Below, one piece after another: positions 26,901-35,339 of a DNA stretch of 64,000 bases. The position numbers and the translations under genes were made by a program. This DNA comes from SM23-73-3 sp964580215 (GTDB taxonomy: Bacteria; Zixibacteria; MSB-5A5; SM1-73). Within the stretch, counting starts at the first letter, position 1. Each line of letters opens with the position of its first letter. The DNA lies in contig CAZOJT010000001.1 of assembly GCA_964580215.1 (NCBI GenBank), forward strand, positions 1-64,000, in the 5' to 3' direction. The notes under the pieces were generated by a model that saw only the letters and a list, made by a program, of their open reading frames with translations, did no database searches and had not been told where the DNA came from.

Positions 26901-29498
26901 CTGCGCCCACAAGTTAACTCCATAAACACACCCTGTACCTGTCAGACCGCTTATGACTGTATTCGTGAAGGTGTTATGGTCGCACTCGCTGTAAAGGAAA
27001 ATCCCGCCGGCGTCCGTGTCAGCCACAAGATTACTGATACCGACATCAATGAATGTGTTGTGGTGAGACTGGTACGCCAGGCAAATCCCAAAGGCCGCTG
27101 CACCAGAAAAGGTCCCGCCCGCGGTCTCGGTCAAATCCGAGATCCTGACGTCTGAGAAGGTGCTCGTGTTGACGTAGTTAGTGCGTATTCCCTGAGCACG
27201 GTCATCACCCGTTATGTTCTTTATGGTGATGTCCGAGATAGTACAGCCGCTTATCGGGTTTCCTTCTGTTCCTGTCATGAGGATTCCCGCAAGATACACA
27301 CCGACCGCGTTCTGGAGCGTGAAGCCGGTGAGGGTCACGTTATCCGCAGTTATGCTAACTACGTCGTTATCGGTACCGCCTGCGTCAATGATCGTGCTTG
27401 CCGCTCCACCACTTGATTGGACAGTCAGATTGGCCTTGTTTATGGTTAGTACCTCGTAGTATGTCCCTGGTTCTACCTCTACCGTGCTGCCGGTAACCAT
27501 GTCTATGCCTTCCTCGATATAGGCCTTTGTGCCGGTTTGCGGGCTGCTGTCGTCAACGTGCAGGTAGGAAAGATCAGCTTGGAAGCCAGGGTCGGCGCTT
27601 TGATCAGGGTTATGCAGCCAGGGTGTATAGTCAACGCTGCCATAGAGGGCATCGCCTGTACCTTTGGCCATAAAGCCGGCACCAGAAGACATGGGCGTCC
27701 CCTCGCTGATCGTGACAGCTTCGTCACCTCGATAAGTATCCCGGCTGTTCATCATCTCAGAGACTTCACCGCGACTTGGGTTGGCTAGACTGAGTTCCTC
27801 CTTAGTTGGACTCAATACCAACTTGGCGGTACTGGGCCCGGAAGCATCACCCCACCAGTTGCCGCTGGCATCAACTGTGCCTGTATGGTGGTTCATTAAT
27901 CCATAATCGGTGTTTCCCGCTATGCTGTTGTAATGGACTGAGACCTGGCTCAGATCAGCAACACTGCCACTTATTGTTATGCCCACATTTGTTTGGGAAA
28001 TTGCCATCTCCTCTATGCTCGCAGTTGAAGCTGAACCCAATACGTTGATTCCAACGCCTTTATACCAGACGACACCAGAGAGATCCTGGATTTCTCCTCT
28101 CGTAATAACAGTGTTTTCTGCGACATTGTTATTAAACCCAATCGCTACCTCACCGGAGGAGATAAGACTGTCAATATCGGTTTCACGGAGTTCGGTATCT
28201 TTTACGTATTCATTGTAAATGCCACATACGAAAGCATCTCCAAGAGGACCAGTAGAAGCAAGGTTGCTGATAGTGGTACCTGTGAATTTGTTACCTATGT
28301 GTTCATAACCCACCCCTGAAAGTGAACGATTCTGAATACCATATACCGAACTGGCGCCACTTAAGTTTGAAATAGTGGTAGTAGTAAAGGTGTTGCTATC
28401 GGATGAAGGCTGCGAATCCCTTTCCCAAATGGTGATTCCGCAAGGACACCCACTCGTAGACGTCAAATCGCTTATCCCCGTAGAGGTGAAACTATTGCCG
28501 TCGCAATTGTTGTTAAGTAAAACGCCCTGAGCATCTGCCTCACTGGTGAAGTCGCTGATTGCAGTAACGGTGAAGGTGTTGTTATCTGAGGTGTTCATCC
28601 CAATACCATAAGCGCCTCCGCCTCCGCCTCCTCCGTGGGTCAGATTGGAGATGGCCAGGTTTGAGAAGGTGCTTGCATTGACCTGAACGGCTGATACCGC
28701 ATAAACATCGCCGGTAGTTGTTAAATCCTTAATAACGATATCAGAGATATTACATCCGCTTATAGGTCCAGCCATATCGATCCCTCGAACATTGAAACCA
28801 CTGGCATTTTGAAGTGTGAAGCCACTAAAAGTCACGCTATCTGCATTTATGTTAACTACAGTAGCGGCGGCGCCACCGGCGTCAATGATCGGGTTAGCTT
28901 TACCACCAGTTGATTGGACAGTGAGATTGGCTTTGTTTATGGTTAGCACCTCATAGTATGTTCCCGGAGCAACATGAACTATGCTTGCAGACACAGCGTC
29001 GATCCCATCCTGGATATTATCAAAGGCGTCATAGCCCCATATGTGACCATCGTTACCGCACGTATCGCAGTAGTCATCGTCTACCCAGACTTCGGTCGGT
29101 GGTGGCGGAGCGGAGGGTGCCAAGGTAATATCTGGAAACTGTTGAGGGTCTCCAATAAGTAACATGGATGTGCTAGCGGTGTATCCAGCGCCGTTATCAA
29201 TCTCAACTATCAATAATTCTCCAATTGACCAGCTGGTTGGAAAGTTGCCTGCATTTTCCATATACGCATTAGGAGTTCCAGTCAGTCCCGTTGCTCCTAC
29301 GATGTCATATAGTAATTCAGTAGGTCTGATACTAACATAAAAGGTAGCCGTAGAACCATCGGCTGGTGTCCCGTCTGGAGCGTCCCAGCAATATCCATAA
29401 AATGCATGATCCGTTCCTGCCCACGCGTTTCCGGCAGCCAAAACCAGAATGGCCGCCAACAGGCAAATTGTCCCTTTAATAAGCCCTTTTAAGTTCAT
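23997..29498 (-). CDS. Giant secreted duplicated beta-helix protein with C-terminal sorting domain
   Basis: An 1833-residue exported protein. A signal peptide (1-27, ending GNAWA) is followed by a short beta-domain. Two homologous right-handed beta-helix modules (about 165-560 and 665-1100) each open with PGTYYEVLTINKANLTVQS and close with NWWG. Many short repeats (SxFTxTTISNL, GNKFxxTxISGL) are typical of parallel beta-helix repeats. Cys-rich beta-domains (about 1110-1600), a cohesin-like sandwich (about 1610-1735) and a C-terminal domain beginning HPNPFNPTTIIKYDLP and ending in GIYFYKITAGNFTNMRKM (Por/FlgD-like sorting) follow. AAGGAG precedes the ATG. It is probably surface-exposed. Its ligand is unknown. 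Confidence 0.88.
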   Translation of the reverse strand: MNLKGLIKGTICLLAAILVLAAGNAWAGTDHAFYGYCWDAPDGTPADGSTATFYVSIRPTELLYDIVGATGLTGTPNAYMENAGNFPTSWSIGELLIVEIDNGAGYTASTSMLLIGDPQQFPDITLAPSAPPPPTEVWVDDDYCDTCGNDGHIWGYDAFDNIQDGIDAVSASIVHVAPGTYYEVLTINKANLTVQSTGGKANPIIDAGGAAATVVNINADSVTFSGFTLQNASGFNVRGIDMAGPISGCNISDIVIKDLTTTGDVYAVSAVQVNASTFSNLAISNLTHGGGGGGGAYGIGMNTSDNNTFTVTAISDFTSEADAQGVLLNNNCDGNSFTSTGISDLTSTSGCPCGITIWERDSQPSSDSNTFTTTTISNLSGASSVYGIQNRSLSGVGYEHIGNKFTGTTISNLASTGPLGDAFVCGIYNEYVKDTELRETDIDSLISSGEVAIGFNNNVAENTVITRGEIQDLSGVVWYKGVGINVLGSASTASIEEMAISQTNVGITISGSVADLSQVSVHYNSIAGNTDYGLMNHHTGTVDASGNWWGDASGPSTAKLVLSPTKEELSLANPSRGEVSEMMNSRDTYRGDEAVTISEGTPMSSGAGFMAKGTGDALYGSVDYTPWLHNPDQSADPGFQADLSYLHVDDSSPQTGTKAYIEEGIDMVTGSTVEVEPGTYYEVLTINKANLTVQSSGGAASTIIDAGGTDNDVVSITADNVTLTGFTLQNAVGVYLAGILMTGTEGNPISGCTISDITIKNITGDDRAQGIRTNYVNTSTFSDVRISDLTETAGGTFSGAAAFGICLAYQSHHNTFIDVGISNLVADTDAGGIFLYSECDHNTFTNTVISGLTGTGCVYGVNLWAQDPNPPSNNNTFTTTTISNLNSPGSVYGIQHLALSGGEHVGNKFIHTHISGLTSAGDFTCGIYNEYTTDAEFIDTDIRDLNTPLVVALGFNNNQAQNLLISGGTIQDLNTPPPSVWSAGINILGPTSTATITGMTISGAARGIRISSSADASQISVHYNSISGNTHYGLLNEGAKSIVDAEYNWWGSVDGPEDLIGSEEAQLDECYDVSTMVNAVAELSGTLGDKVSENADYCPWLGGDAGFDAEIYAGCNDPCDDFCLDFKLTGTDVRFFHFKYPLPTCIDLVSSSGTHSDLFFWETTMFGDVLHIDGSFDDPNFTGANVKIGEICFNHDGTCENTAQTLTCTADEVRDGDGILVDVSPGLAIINVDNTAPTKDHPGNITPCYSAPDDPDWTCWTLNFYKGAQEWQCELLRATIQIYKASGCGSGDLVFTNDFFTTPISGDYNICYPTNQTERDAIWAATHTAHGDGIYYVELTVWDNCCNFDSNCDAFTFCIDTETDNYMTCLDAMPAHNHICLEWNYDFDATNAVKLKILRSPYRAGNYPVYAASDPVPTGYNDPNWYVLYEGTDTYPCDQLTWFNDDGEDCNGSGTFFANTTRDNRDIYWYAGFTQDAAGNWSDANMMLGTGADRATSYWLGDVTDIGGNLYAYDGQVLGSVGDVHRLSVVYGSPATADPEVDYGPETQEHGIGRGIPMPDNVINYKDLLPLSFNYNIVGPSGDCDNWPLLPGTNPPRQLNKNVDEIAAVWLKQVESNHPDGITFALMLTNPGDATHLFHSRISYNTNALSLMEVRRGEVGISEGFAEFFGTPITGNGLVDVDMAALGPDGYLIGSGAVAYLDFSYEASEMASVVRLEEAILYDGEGNEIPLSPTDVEVENQGEAIPTEFALHHNHPNPFNPTTIIKYDLPQATYVKLVVYNVRGQKVATLVDGLVEVGHQQVVWNAKDISSGIYFYKITAGNFTNMRKMILLK

Positions 29499-29861
29499 TG
29501 TCTTTCTCCTTCAATGAAAAAAGTTTACTCCCCAGTTAACACAAATTAAAAACCTAATTCCTTTTCATCACCTCCTTCTGCCCCTTAGATTCGTCAAGAA
29601 CGTGAGACTGAAATAGGTTTGGTGAATTGACCGGGACTACCTCCTTTCGGTTAGAAGACAAAGAATTATGGGACGGAATTGCAGGAAATTGAGTTGAATT
29701 TCTTTTACCGTGAGATAGGAATAGACTTGGGTACTCATAGTGCTGATGGAAACTGAATTTGTTGGGCGACATAGGACAGGTCAAAATTCAAGTTTTCTAA
29801 GTGAAACTGCCCTGCCAAAACTGTAGGTAAGTCCCCCCACGCGACCTACCTCATTGTTATT
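29499..29861 (-). promoter_or_regulatory. Long 5' leader of the beta-helix gene
   Basis: Between the promoter at 29862-29890 and the ATG at 29498 is a leader of about 355 bases. Read on the minus strand it contains a GTAGGT...ACCTAC hairpin near the start, a second purine-rich CGAAAGGAGGTAG site, and AGAAGGAGGTG followed by an ATG with only three further codons (MKRN). This could be a tiny leader ORF (its frame is open back to 29784). No known riboswitch motif is recognised. Confidence 0.4.
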
Positions 29862-29890
29862 AATATAAGAAACCCCCTAACTAATGTCAA
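29862..29890 (-). promoter_or_regulatory. Near-consensus promoter for the beta-helix gene
   Basis: On the minus strand, TTGACA (complement of 29885-29890), a 17-bp spacer and TATATT (complement of 29862-29867). The remaining 200 bases to the permease gene at 30119 hold no gene. Confidence 0.6.
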
Positions 29891-30118
29891 GCTTTTTTTT
29901 GCACTTACAGAAAGAAAGTTATACTTTTTACAAGGTGCGTCGATAAGATTTACCAAGTCGTTGAATTACATGGACCTAACCCTCGAAATGGGCGTTATAA
30001 GACCTTGTTTATCTACTAAGTGCTTTTTCAATAGTAACAATTTTCTTATTGACTAAGCTCTTGATTTGGTTTATCTTACCATAGAAAAAACTACACGACT
30101 TTAGTATGGAGGCAAGTT

Positions 30119-30613
30119 ATGAATGTCGCAGCAGTAATCATGTTAGCCATTGCGATGATCTTGTTAGTTGTAGCTTATCTCCAAGGAGATAATCTTCATA
30201 TTCTGGGGCTAAAAACGGGAGCGAAAATGTTTGTTCAAATCATCCCGATTTTAGTCGCAGCCTTTATAATCGCCGGAATGGTTCAGGTTTTGATTCCAAG
30301 GGAATTTATAATAAAATGGCTGGGACCAGAAGCGGGGTTGAAGGGAATCTTGTTCGGAACGCTGGCTGGAGGATTGACCCCGGGGGGACCAATTATCAAC
30401 TTTCCCATAGTAGCTTCCATATATAAATCCGGTGCAGGAATTGGAACAGTGGTAGCATACGTGACCGCCTGGTCTTTGGTGTCAGTGGCGCGATTGCCTT
30501 ATGAGATCAGCTTGATAAGTCCCAAGTTTGCCGCAATCAGGTTGGCTTGCACCTTCTTCTTTCCACCCATCGCTGGATTGATTGCGTGGTTTCTCTTCTC
30601 CAAGGTTGCATGA
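30119..30613 (+). CDS. Half-size permease (YraQ/ArsP-like, PF03773 type)
   Basis: A 164-residue integral membrane protein with about five TM helices. The block FVQIIPILVAAFIIAGMVQVLIPREFIIKWLG and the Gly/Pro-rich GTLAGGLTPGGPIINFPIVASIYKSG match one half of the two-domain predicted permeases of the YraQ/ArsP group. Full-length relatives are about 300-350 residues, so this is a single-repeat form that would need to dimerise. GGAGG at 30108-30112 supports ATG 30119. No partner half is adjacent. Substrate unknown. Confidence 0.78.
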   Translation: MNVAAVIMLAIAMILLVVAYLQGDNLHILGLKTGAKMFVQIIPILVAAFIIAGMVQVLIPREFIIKWLGPEAGLKGILFGTLAGGLTPGGPIINFPIVASIYKSGAGIGTVVAYVTAWSLVSVARLPYEISLISPKFAAIRLACTFFFPPIAGLIAWFLFSKVA

Positions 30614-30659
30614 TCAAATCCAAGTCTTCTTAGGTTCCGTCTGAGATGTTTTTGTAGTT

Positions 30660-30680
30660 GCCCAATTTATTGGGCGTTTT
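30660..30680 (+). terminator. Short hairpin with T-run after the permease gene
   Basis: GCCCAA-TTTA-TTGGGC (30660-30675) followed by GTTTT. A weak, short intrinsic terminator candidate about 45 bases after the stop. Confidence 0.4.
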
Positions 30681-30960
30681 GTCTGCTCGATGAATCGAGC
30701 AACTACGGAAGGCGAGCAGAACAAAGGACGTCGGGCAGTTCCGCCCACCCATACGGGTACCCGTCTGGGCAAACGGGCTCAGACGAACCCCGGCAGGCGC
30801 CCCCGTCTGGGGGGCGCCTGATCTATCTCTAATGAGGAATTCAGGATTGTACTCTGAACAAAACTCCGGGATTGAATCCCGGTGACCTCAAAAATAGGTT
30901 CACTCTCATGTCGGGCAGCCCCGCCCGACCTACAGGTCTTTGATTAAACGTACTTTTTTC
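30681..30960. other. Gene-free, hairpin-rich stretch
   Basis: GC-rich inverted repeats fill this gap, including CGGGTACCCG (about 30765), GGCGCCCCC...GGGGGGCGCC (about 30796-30820) and CTCCGGGATTGAATCCCGG (about 30867-30885). The last is related to GGGATTGCATCCC units near 34.8 and 35.1 kb. No ORF is supported. Confidence 0.5.
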
Positions 30961-31004
30961 AGTTGTAAAAAAGCCAGCACCTAACTTAAGTTAGGTGCTG
31001 GCTT
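30961..31004 (-). terminator. Palindromic terminator of the isoaspartyl methyltransferase gene
   Basis: A perfect 34-bp palindrome (30971-31004; arms AAGCCAGCACCTAAC) is followed, on the minus strand, by six T residues (complement of 30965-30970). This makes a good intrinsic terminator about 60 bases after the pcm stop. It has the same TTAA-centred core as the palindrome at 135-168. Confidence 0.7.
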
Positions 31005-31065
31005 TACGTTCCAAATTCCGCCGGCGCAAGAAGCGGCAACGGTGCCTCATCTATTTATCATCACA

Positions 31066-31815
31066 CTATCTTTTCTCTGCTTCTCCGGTCATGGGAACGA
31101 AACGAACCGGGATGACGTTCATCTTTTTTATTCCCGTCTGGGTTTTGGTCACCACTATCAGTTCCTGGAAAACATCACCCACCGGTATGACCAATCTCCC
31201 CCCCACTTTAAGCTGATCCACCAAAGGTTGAGGAATATGATCGGGTGCCGCAGTCACAATCACACCGTCAAAGGGCGCATTCTCTTTCCATCCCTGATAA
31301 CCATCCGCACATCTAACGGTGATATTTTCATATCCCATCTGCTTCAGCCTCATTTCTGACATCTCAGCCAGAGAACTGATGATCTCAATGGTGTAAACCT
31401 CTTTGGCAATCTCCGCTAAGATAGCCGCCTGGTAACCTGAACCTGTGCCGATCTCTAAAACCTTTTCTCCTCCCTTCAAGCCCAGAAGCTCAGTCATTAA
31501 GGCGACGATGTAAGGTTGTGAGATGGTCTGACCTTCTCCGATGGGCAAAGGACCGTCGCTGTAAGCTTGATCTCTTAAGCTCTCAGAGACAAAAAGATGA
31601 CGAGGGACCTTTTGCATGGCATCCAGAACCAACTTATCCCTTACCCCCCTTGCCTCTATCTGGGTCTTTACCATCCTCTCTCTTTTTTCGACATAGACAT
31701 CTTCTTGAGATTTTTGGTCTTTCATGCGAGCTTCCTTATCTTCAGACTCCTTACAGGAGAAGGGAAAAGAAAAGATAAAAAATATCGGAATCCATAAAAA
31801 GTGAGCTTTCAGCAT
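31066..31815 (-). CDS. pcm: Protein-L-isoaspartate O-methyltransferase, lipoprotein form
   Basis: A SAM-dependent repair methyltransferase that methylates isoaspartyl residues of damaged proteins. Family motifs are visible: RHLFV, AYSDGPLPIGEGQTISQPYIVALMTELL, SAM motif I VLEIGTGSGYQAAILA, and VGGRLVIPVG. It differs from the usual cytosolic enzyme in its first 21 residues, a hydrophobic segment ending FSFPFSC, which looks like a lipobox with Cys21. The mature protein would be a lipoprotein with a charged linker (22-45), facing the periplasm, where SAM should be absent; that is the odd point. It is 249 residues. Lgt is encoded at 15.1 kb. No strong ribosome site is seen. Confidence 0.92.
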   Translation of the reverse strand: MLKAHFLWIPIFFIFSFPFSCKESEDKEARMKDQKSQEDVYVEKRERMVKTQIEARGVRDKLVLDAMQKVPRHLFVSESLRDQAYSDGPLPIGEGQTISQPYIVALMTELLGLKGGEKVLEIGTGSGYQAAILAEIAKEVYTIEIISSLAEMSEMRLKQMGYENITVRCADGYQGWKENAPFDGVIVTAAPDHIPQPLVDQLKVGGRLVIPVGDVFQELIVVTKTQTGIKKMNVIPVRFVPMTGEAEKR

Positions 31816-32503
31816 ATCTCATCATCTTCTTTTCCGCCAGAGGCACCCGCCCCGCCTTTGGCGGGGGATCTGCTTATGGCAGACTTTGGTCTGAGAACCG
31901 AAATAATGATATATGAAAAAAGAGCGATGTCAACGTTTTTTTTTCTTGTTGTTTAACATGGGTAATGTAAATATAGCAACCGTTAAATCAGGAGAAGATG
32001 TTTTAAGGATGTAAGTTAAGGGACCAATGTGCGGTGGTGATGCTGATGCGTATGCATTCATACGAATCGCTAGATCATACGTTATGATCAAGCCGCAGGA
32101 TCCCCGCTTTTGGCGGGGAAAAGACAAAAAGCTTACCCGGTCCCGCCAAGGGCGGGACACTCCAAATTCGCCTCTTCAAGTAATTTTTCAGAGACCACAC
32201 ACAGGTCCTGACATAATCGCTTTCCAAAAGCTCTCAAAAAAAGGATTGACAATGGAAAAAGATATATTATTATACTTATAGAGTGAAAGGCTATAATTTG
32301 TGCCTTTCTATTGACCACAACAGGATGGGTTAATTGAGGCTGTTTTTCTTGAATCCATATTTAATAAAGAACATGCATAGAGCATGGCAATCAAAGATCA
32401 TCTTAATTTTTTAATTTCTCATATAAATGATACCAGAATTTATCTTGATTTCGAAAGCAAAGAACTCCATAAATTAACCGATTAAATTTAAAGGAGGTGC
32501 CGC
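31816..32503. other. Gene-free 690-bp stretch with hairpin repeats and a promoter candidate
   Basis: It holds CCCGCC-TTTGGCGGGGG at about 31849-31866, CGTATG-CATT-CATACG at 32049-32064, CCCCGC-TTTT-GGCGGGG at about 32103-32118, and GTCCCGCC-AAG-GGCGGGAC at about 32140-32158. TTGACA (32246-32251) followed by the AT-rich ATTATTATAC (32267-32275) may be the promoter for the C25 peptidase, giving a leader of about 220 bases. No ORF is supported. Confidence 0.5.
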
Positions 32504-32506
32504 GTG

Positions 32507-34735
32507 ATGATGGTTAAAGTTTCAAATGGGGTGAAGGGATTTATTTTCGCCTTTCTAATTGGTTTTCTATTTTTTGGCTTTTCACCCCTGGCATGGGCGG
32601 ACACAGATACGACCTGGATTTCGCTGATCCCAGGGATGGAGGAAGCTCCACAGGTGAATCTTTTGGAATCGGATTTTGATCGGGTTATATTCGAGATTCA
32701 AATTCCGGGGATATGGTCTGAGGAGATCACCACCAAAGGAGGAGAGTTCGCTTTGCTCTCCATTCCGGATGAGGGGGTGAGCACTATAATCGGCGAGTCC
32801 AATTTGCCGGTGATAATCAAAATGGTGCAGATTCCTTTCGGGGCAGAAGTGAGCCTAAACCTGGAAAGCTTCCAGGTCATGGAGAAAAGCTTAGAGGAAT
32901 TGGGGATCAACCAGAGAATAGTGCCGGTCCAGCCTCCCGTTCCCAAGATAGAGGGTGCCTGGGAAGAGGCGGAGTTTGTGATCGATGAGGATTATTATCA
33001 GCAAAATGCGTTTTTGCCATCAGAACGGGTAAAGCTGGGAGAGATCGGAATCATCCGGGGACATCGTTTTGTGAGTGTGTCAATTTATCCGGTTAGCTAT
33101 AATCCGCAGGCGGAAAGGGTAAGATTTTATTCAGACTTAAAGATAAAGTTAACCTTCTCCGGGTCGGACATGACCACCACTGAAAACCAGCTTTACCGAT
33201 ATGCCTCACCTGCGTTTGAACAGCTATGCCAGAAGTTGTTCATAAACTATCAGACCTTTGAGCCCATAATTACAGGCGCTCCTCAGTTGCCCATCGGGTA
33301 TCTGATTATCACCCACCAGAACTTTTATTCCAGCCTGCCAGATCTGGTGGAGTGGAAGACCAAAAAAGGTTTCCATGTGACCGTAGCTCAGGTCCCCGCC
33401 ATCGGTTCCACCAAAGAAGCAATTAAGAGTTATATAGAGGACGCTTATGATAACTGGGACATCCCTCCCACTTACGTTTTGTTTGTGGGGGATACGGGAG
33501 ATATCCCCACCTGGACCGGATCGGAAAGTGGAACTGCCACGGATCTTTACTATGTCAAAATGGATTCCGATGATTTCAGCGATATATTCCGTGGAAGACT
33601 ACCGGCACAAAGTTCATCGGAAGCAGATGACATGGTGAACAAGATATTGTATTATGAAAATCCCACCTCAAATGATCTTGACTGGATGAGGAATGCCTGT
33701 TTCATTGCCTCCTCTGATGCGGGTTTGATGGCAGAGCGCACTCACAGATTCGTGATACAAAACTACCTTGTGCCCAACGGAATGGAGGTAGACAGTATTT
33801 GGGAGAGATTGGGCGGGAGCACCTCCGACATAACCGACTGCGTAAATGCCGGGAAAACCATAGTTTGCTACTCCGGACACGGAAGCACCACCGGTTGGGG
33901 ATGCGTGCCGTTCAATCAGACCAATGTTCGGAATCTGGTTAACGCCGATGAGTATCCCTTCGTCCTCTCCCATGCCTGCTTGACCGGAAAGTTCAGTGTT
34001 TATGAATGTTACGGAGAAACCTGGGCTAAAGAGGCTAACAAAGCGGGCATAGCTTTCTGGGGAGCCTCCAGTTATTCCTACTGGGACGAGGATGATGATT
34101 TAGAGAAGCGCATGTTCCAGGCGGCATTTGTGGAGACCTGCCACTCCATCGGAGAAATGACCGACAAAGCCCTTTGGTATCTTTACTATAGTGGCACCGG
34201 ATTGAACCAGTATTATTTAGATGTATACAATGTCATGGGTGATCCATCGGTCGATTTGTGGACTTATGTGGCTGGATCTTTATATGTGGACTTTCCACCG
34301 TCTGTCACTCCAGGGACAAATACAGTGAACATCACCGTGCAAAAATCCGGTGGTGCACCAGTATATGGAGCTTTAGTATGTTTATATAAGGAAGGAGAGG
34401 TTTTTGAAACCGGCTATACCGATGTGATGGGACAGGTAACCTTATATCCCTCCCCCACCAACTTGGGTTACATCGATGTCACCGTTACCGCCCACAACTT
34501 TTTGCCTTTTGTGGACTCAATGGAGGTAGCGTCTATGATCGGAGATGTGACCGGTGATGGTGCGATCAACCTCGCAGATGTGCTCTTTTTGATCAATTAT
34601 CTGTACAAGGGTGGTCCTGCTCCCGATCCTCCGGAGAAGGGAGACGTTAATTCCGATGATGAGATTGACATTGAGGATGTACTTTATCTGATAAACTATC
34701 TGTACCAAGGGGGTCCGCCACCTTGCTCTGGATAG
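32507..34735 (+). CDS. Secreted C25 (gingipain-like) cysteine peptidase with dockerin repeats
   Basis: An exported cysteine peptidase. Signal peptide (about 1-33, ending PLAWA), a propeptide-like beta region (to about 245), then the C25 catalytic domain with PTYVLFVGDTGDIP, ATDLYYVKMDSDDFSDIFRGRLPA, catalytic His458 in YSGHGS and Cys491 in SHACLTG. A beta-sandwich (about 600-675) and two dockerin-type repeats (about 680-740; GDVTGDGAINLADVLFLINY and GDVNSDDEIDIEDVLYLINY) close the protein. AAGGAGGTG at 32491-32499 suits ATG 32507, though a GTG at 32504 is also possible. It shares dockerin units with the 23.2-kb protein. Substrate preference cannot be read. Confidence 0.92.
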   Translation: MMVKVSNGVKGFIFAFLIGFLFFGFSPLAWADTDTTWISLIPGMEEAPQVNLLESDFDRVIFEIQIPGIWSEEITTKGGEFALLSIPDEGVSTIIGESNLPVIIKMVQIPFGAEVSLNLESFQVMEKSLEELGINQRIVPVQPPVPKIEGAWEEAEFVIDEDYYQQNAFLPSERVKLGEIGIIRGHRFVSVSIYPVSYNPQAERVRFYSDLKIKLTFSGSDMTTTENQLYRYASPAFEQLCQKLFINYQTFEPIITGAPQLPIGYLIITHQNFYSSLPDLVEWKTKKGFHVTVAQVPAIGSTKEAIKSYIEDAYDNWDIPPTYVLFVGDTGDIPTWTGSESGTATDLYYVKMDSDDFSDIFRGRLPAQSSSEADDMVNKILYYENPTSNDLDWMRNACFIASSDAGLMAERTHRFVIQNYLVPNGMEVDSIWERLGGSTSDITDCVNAGKTIVCYSGHGSTTGWGCVPFNQTNVRNLVNADEYPFVLSHACLTGKFSVYECYGETWAKEANKAGIAFWGASSYSYWDEDDDLEKRMFQAAFVETCHSIGEMTDKALWYLYYSGTGLNQYYLDVYNVMGDPSVDLWTYVAGSLYVDFPPSVTPGTNTVNITVQKSGGAPVYGALVCLYKEGEVFETGYTDVMGQVTLYPSPTNLGYIDVTVTAHNFLPFVDSMEVASMIGDVTGDGAINLADVLFLINYLYKGGPAPDPPEKGDVNSDDEIDIEDVLYLINYLYQGGPPPCSG

Positions 34736-34756
34736 GTGAACCAAGAAACAGTTTCT

Positions 34757-34790
34757 CAAAAGCCCCGCCTGATGGTGGGGCTTTTTTATT
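34757..34790 (+). terminator. Intrinsic terminator of the C25 peptidase gene
   Basis: AAGCCCCGCC-TGAT-GGTGGGGCTT followed by TTTTATTTTT, starting about 25 bases after the stop codon. Confidence 0.85.
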
Positions 34791-34900
34791 TTTGGGCTAA
34801 TTCCAAGCATTCGGGATTTCAGAGGTGTTCGGGATTGCATTCCGAACCACCACCAGAATAAAATCGTGGAGGTCTTAAGAATGTCAAGGTGCGATATAGA

Positions 34901-35084
34901 ACCAGAACCTAACTTAAGAGCTTGTCGAAAAACCACAAAAAGGTCCTTTGTGTCATTCTGACCCCGCCTTTGGCGGGGGAAGAATCTAATAAATTCGACA
35001 CGTTACAAATTTGAGATTCTTCGTCCCGCCGCTGGCGGAACTCAGAATGACATTTCTCAACAGACTCTTAAGTTAGGTTCTGGT
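34901..35084. repeat. TTAA-centred palindrome split by an insertion
   Basis: The left half ACCAGAACCTAACTTAAG (34901-34918) and the right half CTTAAGTTAGGTTCTGGT (35067-35084) form one palindrome of the family at 135-168 when the DNA between is removed. The breakpoint is exactly at the central TTAA, which is present on both sides of the insert. Confidence 0.85.
34918..35067. mobile_element. 150-bp MITE-like element with TTAA target duplication
   Basis: Terminal inverted repeats (GAGCTTGTCGAAAAA on the left; GAGTCTGTTGAGAAA as the complement of the right end) enclose two opposed TGTCATTCTGA/GAAGAATCT arms and a GGCGGGG hairpin. TTAA flanks it on both sides (34914-34917 and 35068-35071). A homologous 140-bp copy in the opposite orientation is at 44079-44218. 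It has no coding capacity, so any transposase must act in trans. Confidence 0.7.
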
Positions 35085-35339
35085 AAAGAGACTTTGGGGA
35101 TTGCATCCCCAACTACCACCGGATAAAATCCTAAAAGCCAGTTCAGATGGAACGGTTCAGCAACCCCGCACTGCGGATAAACTACATAAGTTCAAAGCTT
35201 TTGGATTTTTGCCTAACAATAATGGAACTCTTCCCCCTAAATTGGCGTATAAAAAATTGAGTTGAGTGGTTTGATACCTGTTCGTCCTTCAGAGAGAAAA
35301 ACGTTGGATCGATCAGTTTAAAATCAAAAAGCCAAGAAA

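Larger units (their letters stand above)
34829..35130. repeat. Paired GGGATTGCATYCC units flanking the insertion
   Basis: A unit reading GGGATTGCATTCCGAACCAC and continuing to ATAAAATC (about 34831-34866) recurs as GGGATTGCATCCCCAACTAC ... ATAAAATC (about 35096-35130). The pair brackets the palindrome with its inserted element. The rest of the gap to 35339 holds no gene. Confidence 0.6.

Noticed and set aside
23190..34735. Cellulosome inferred from cohesin/dockerin-like domains
   Set aside because: No scaffoldin or glycoside hydrolases are present. Dockerin-type repeats are common in non-cellulolytic bacteria of this kind.
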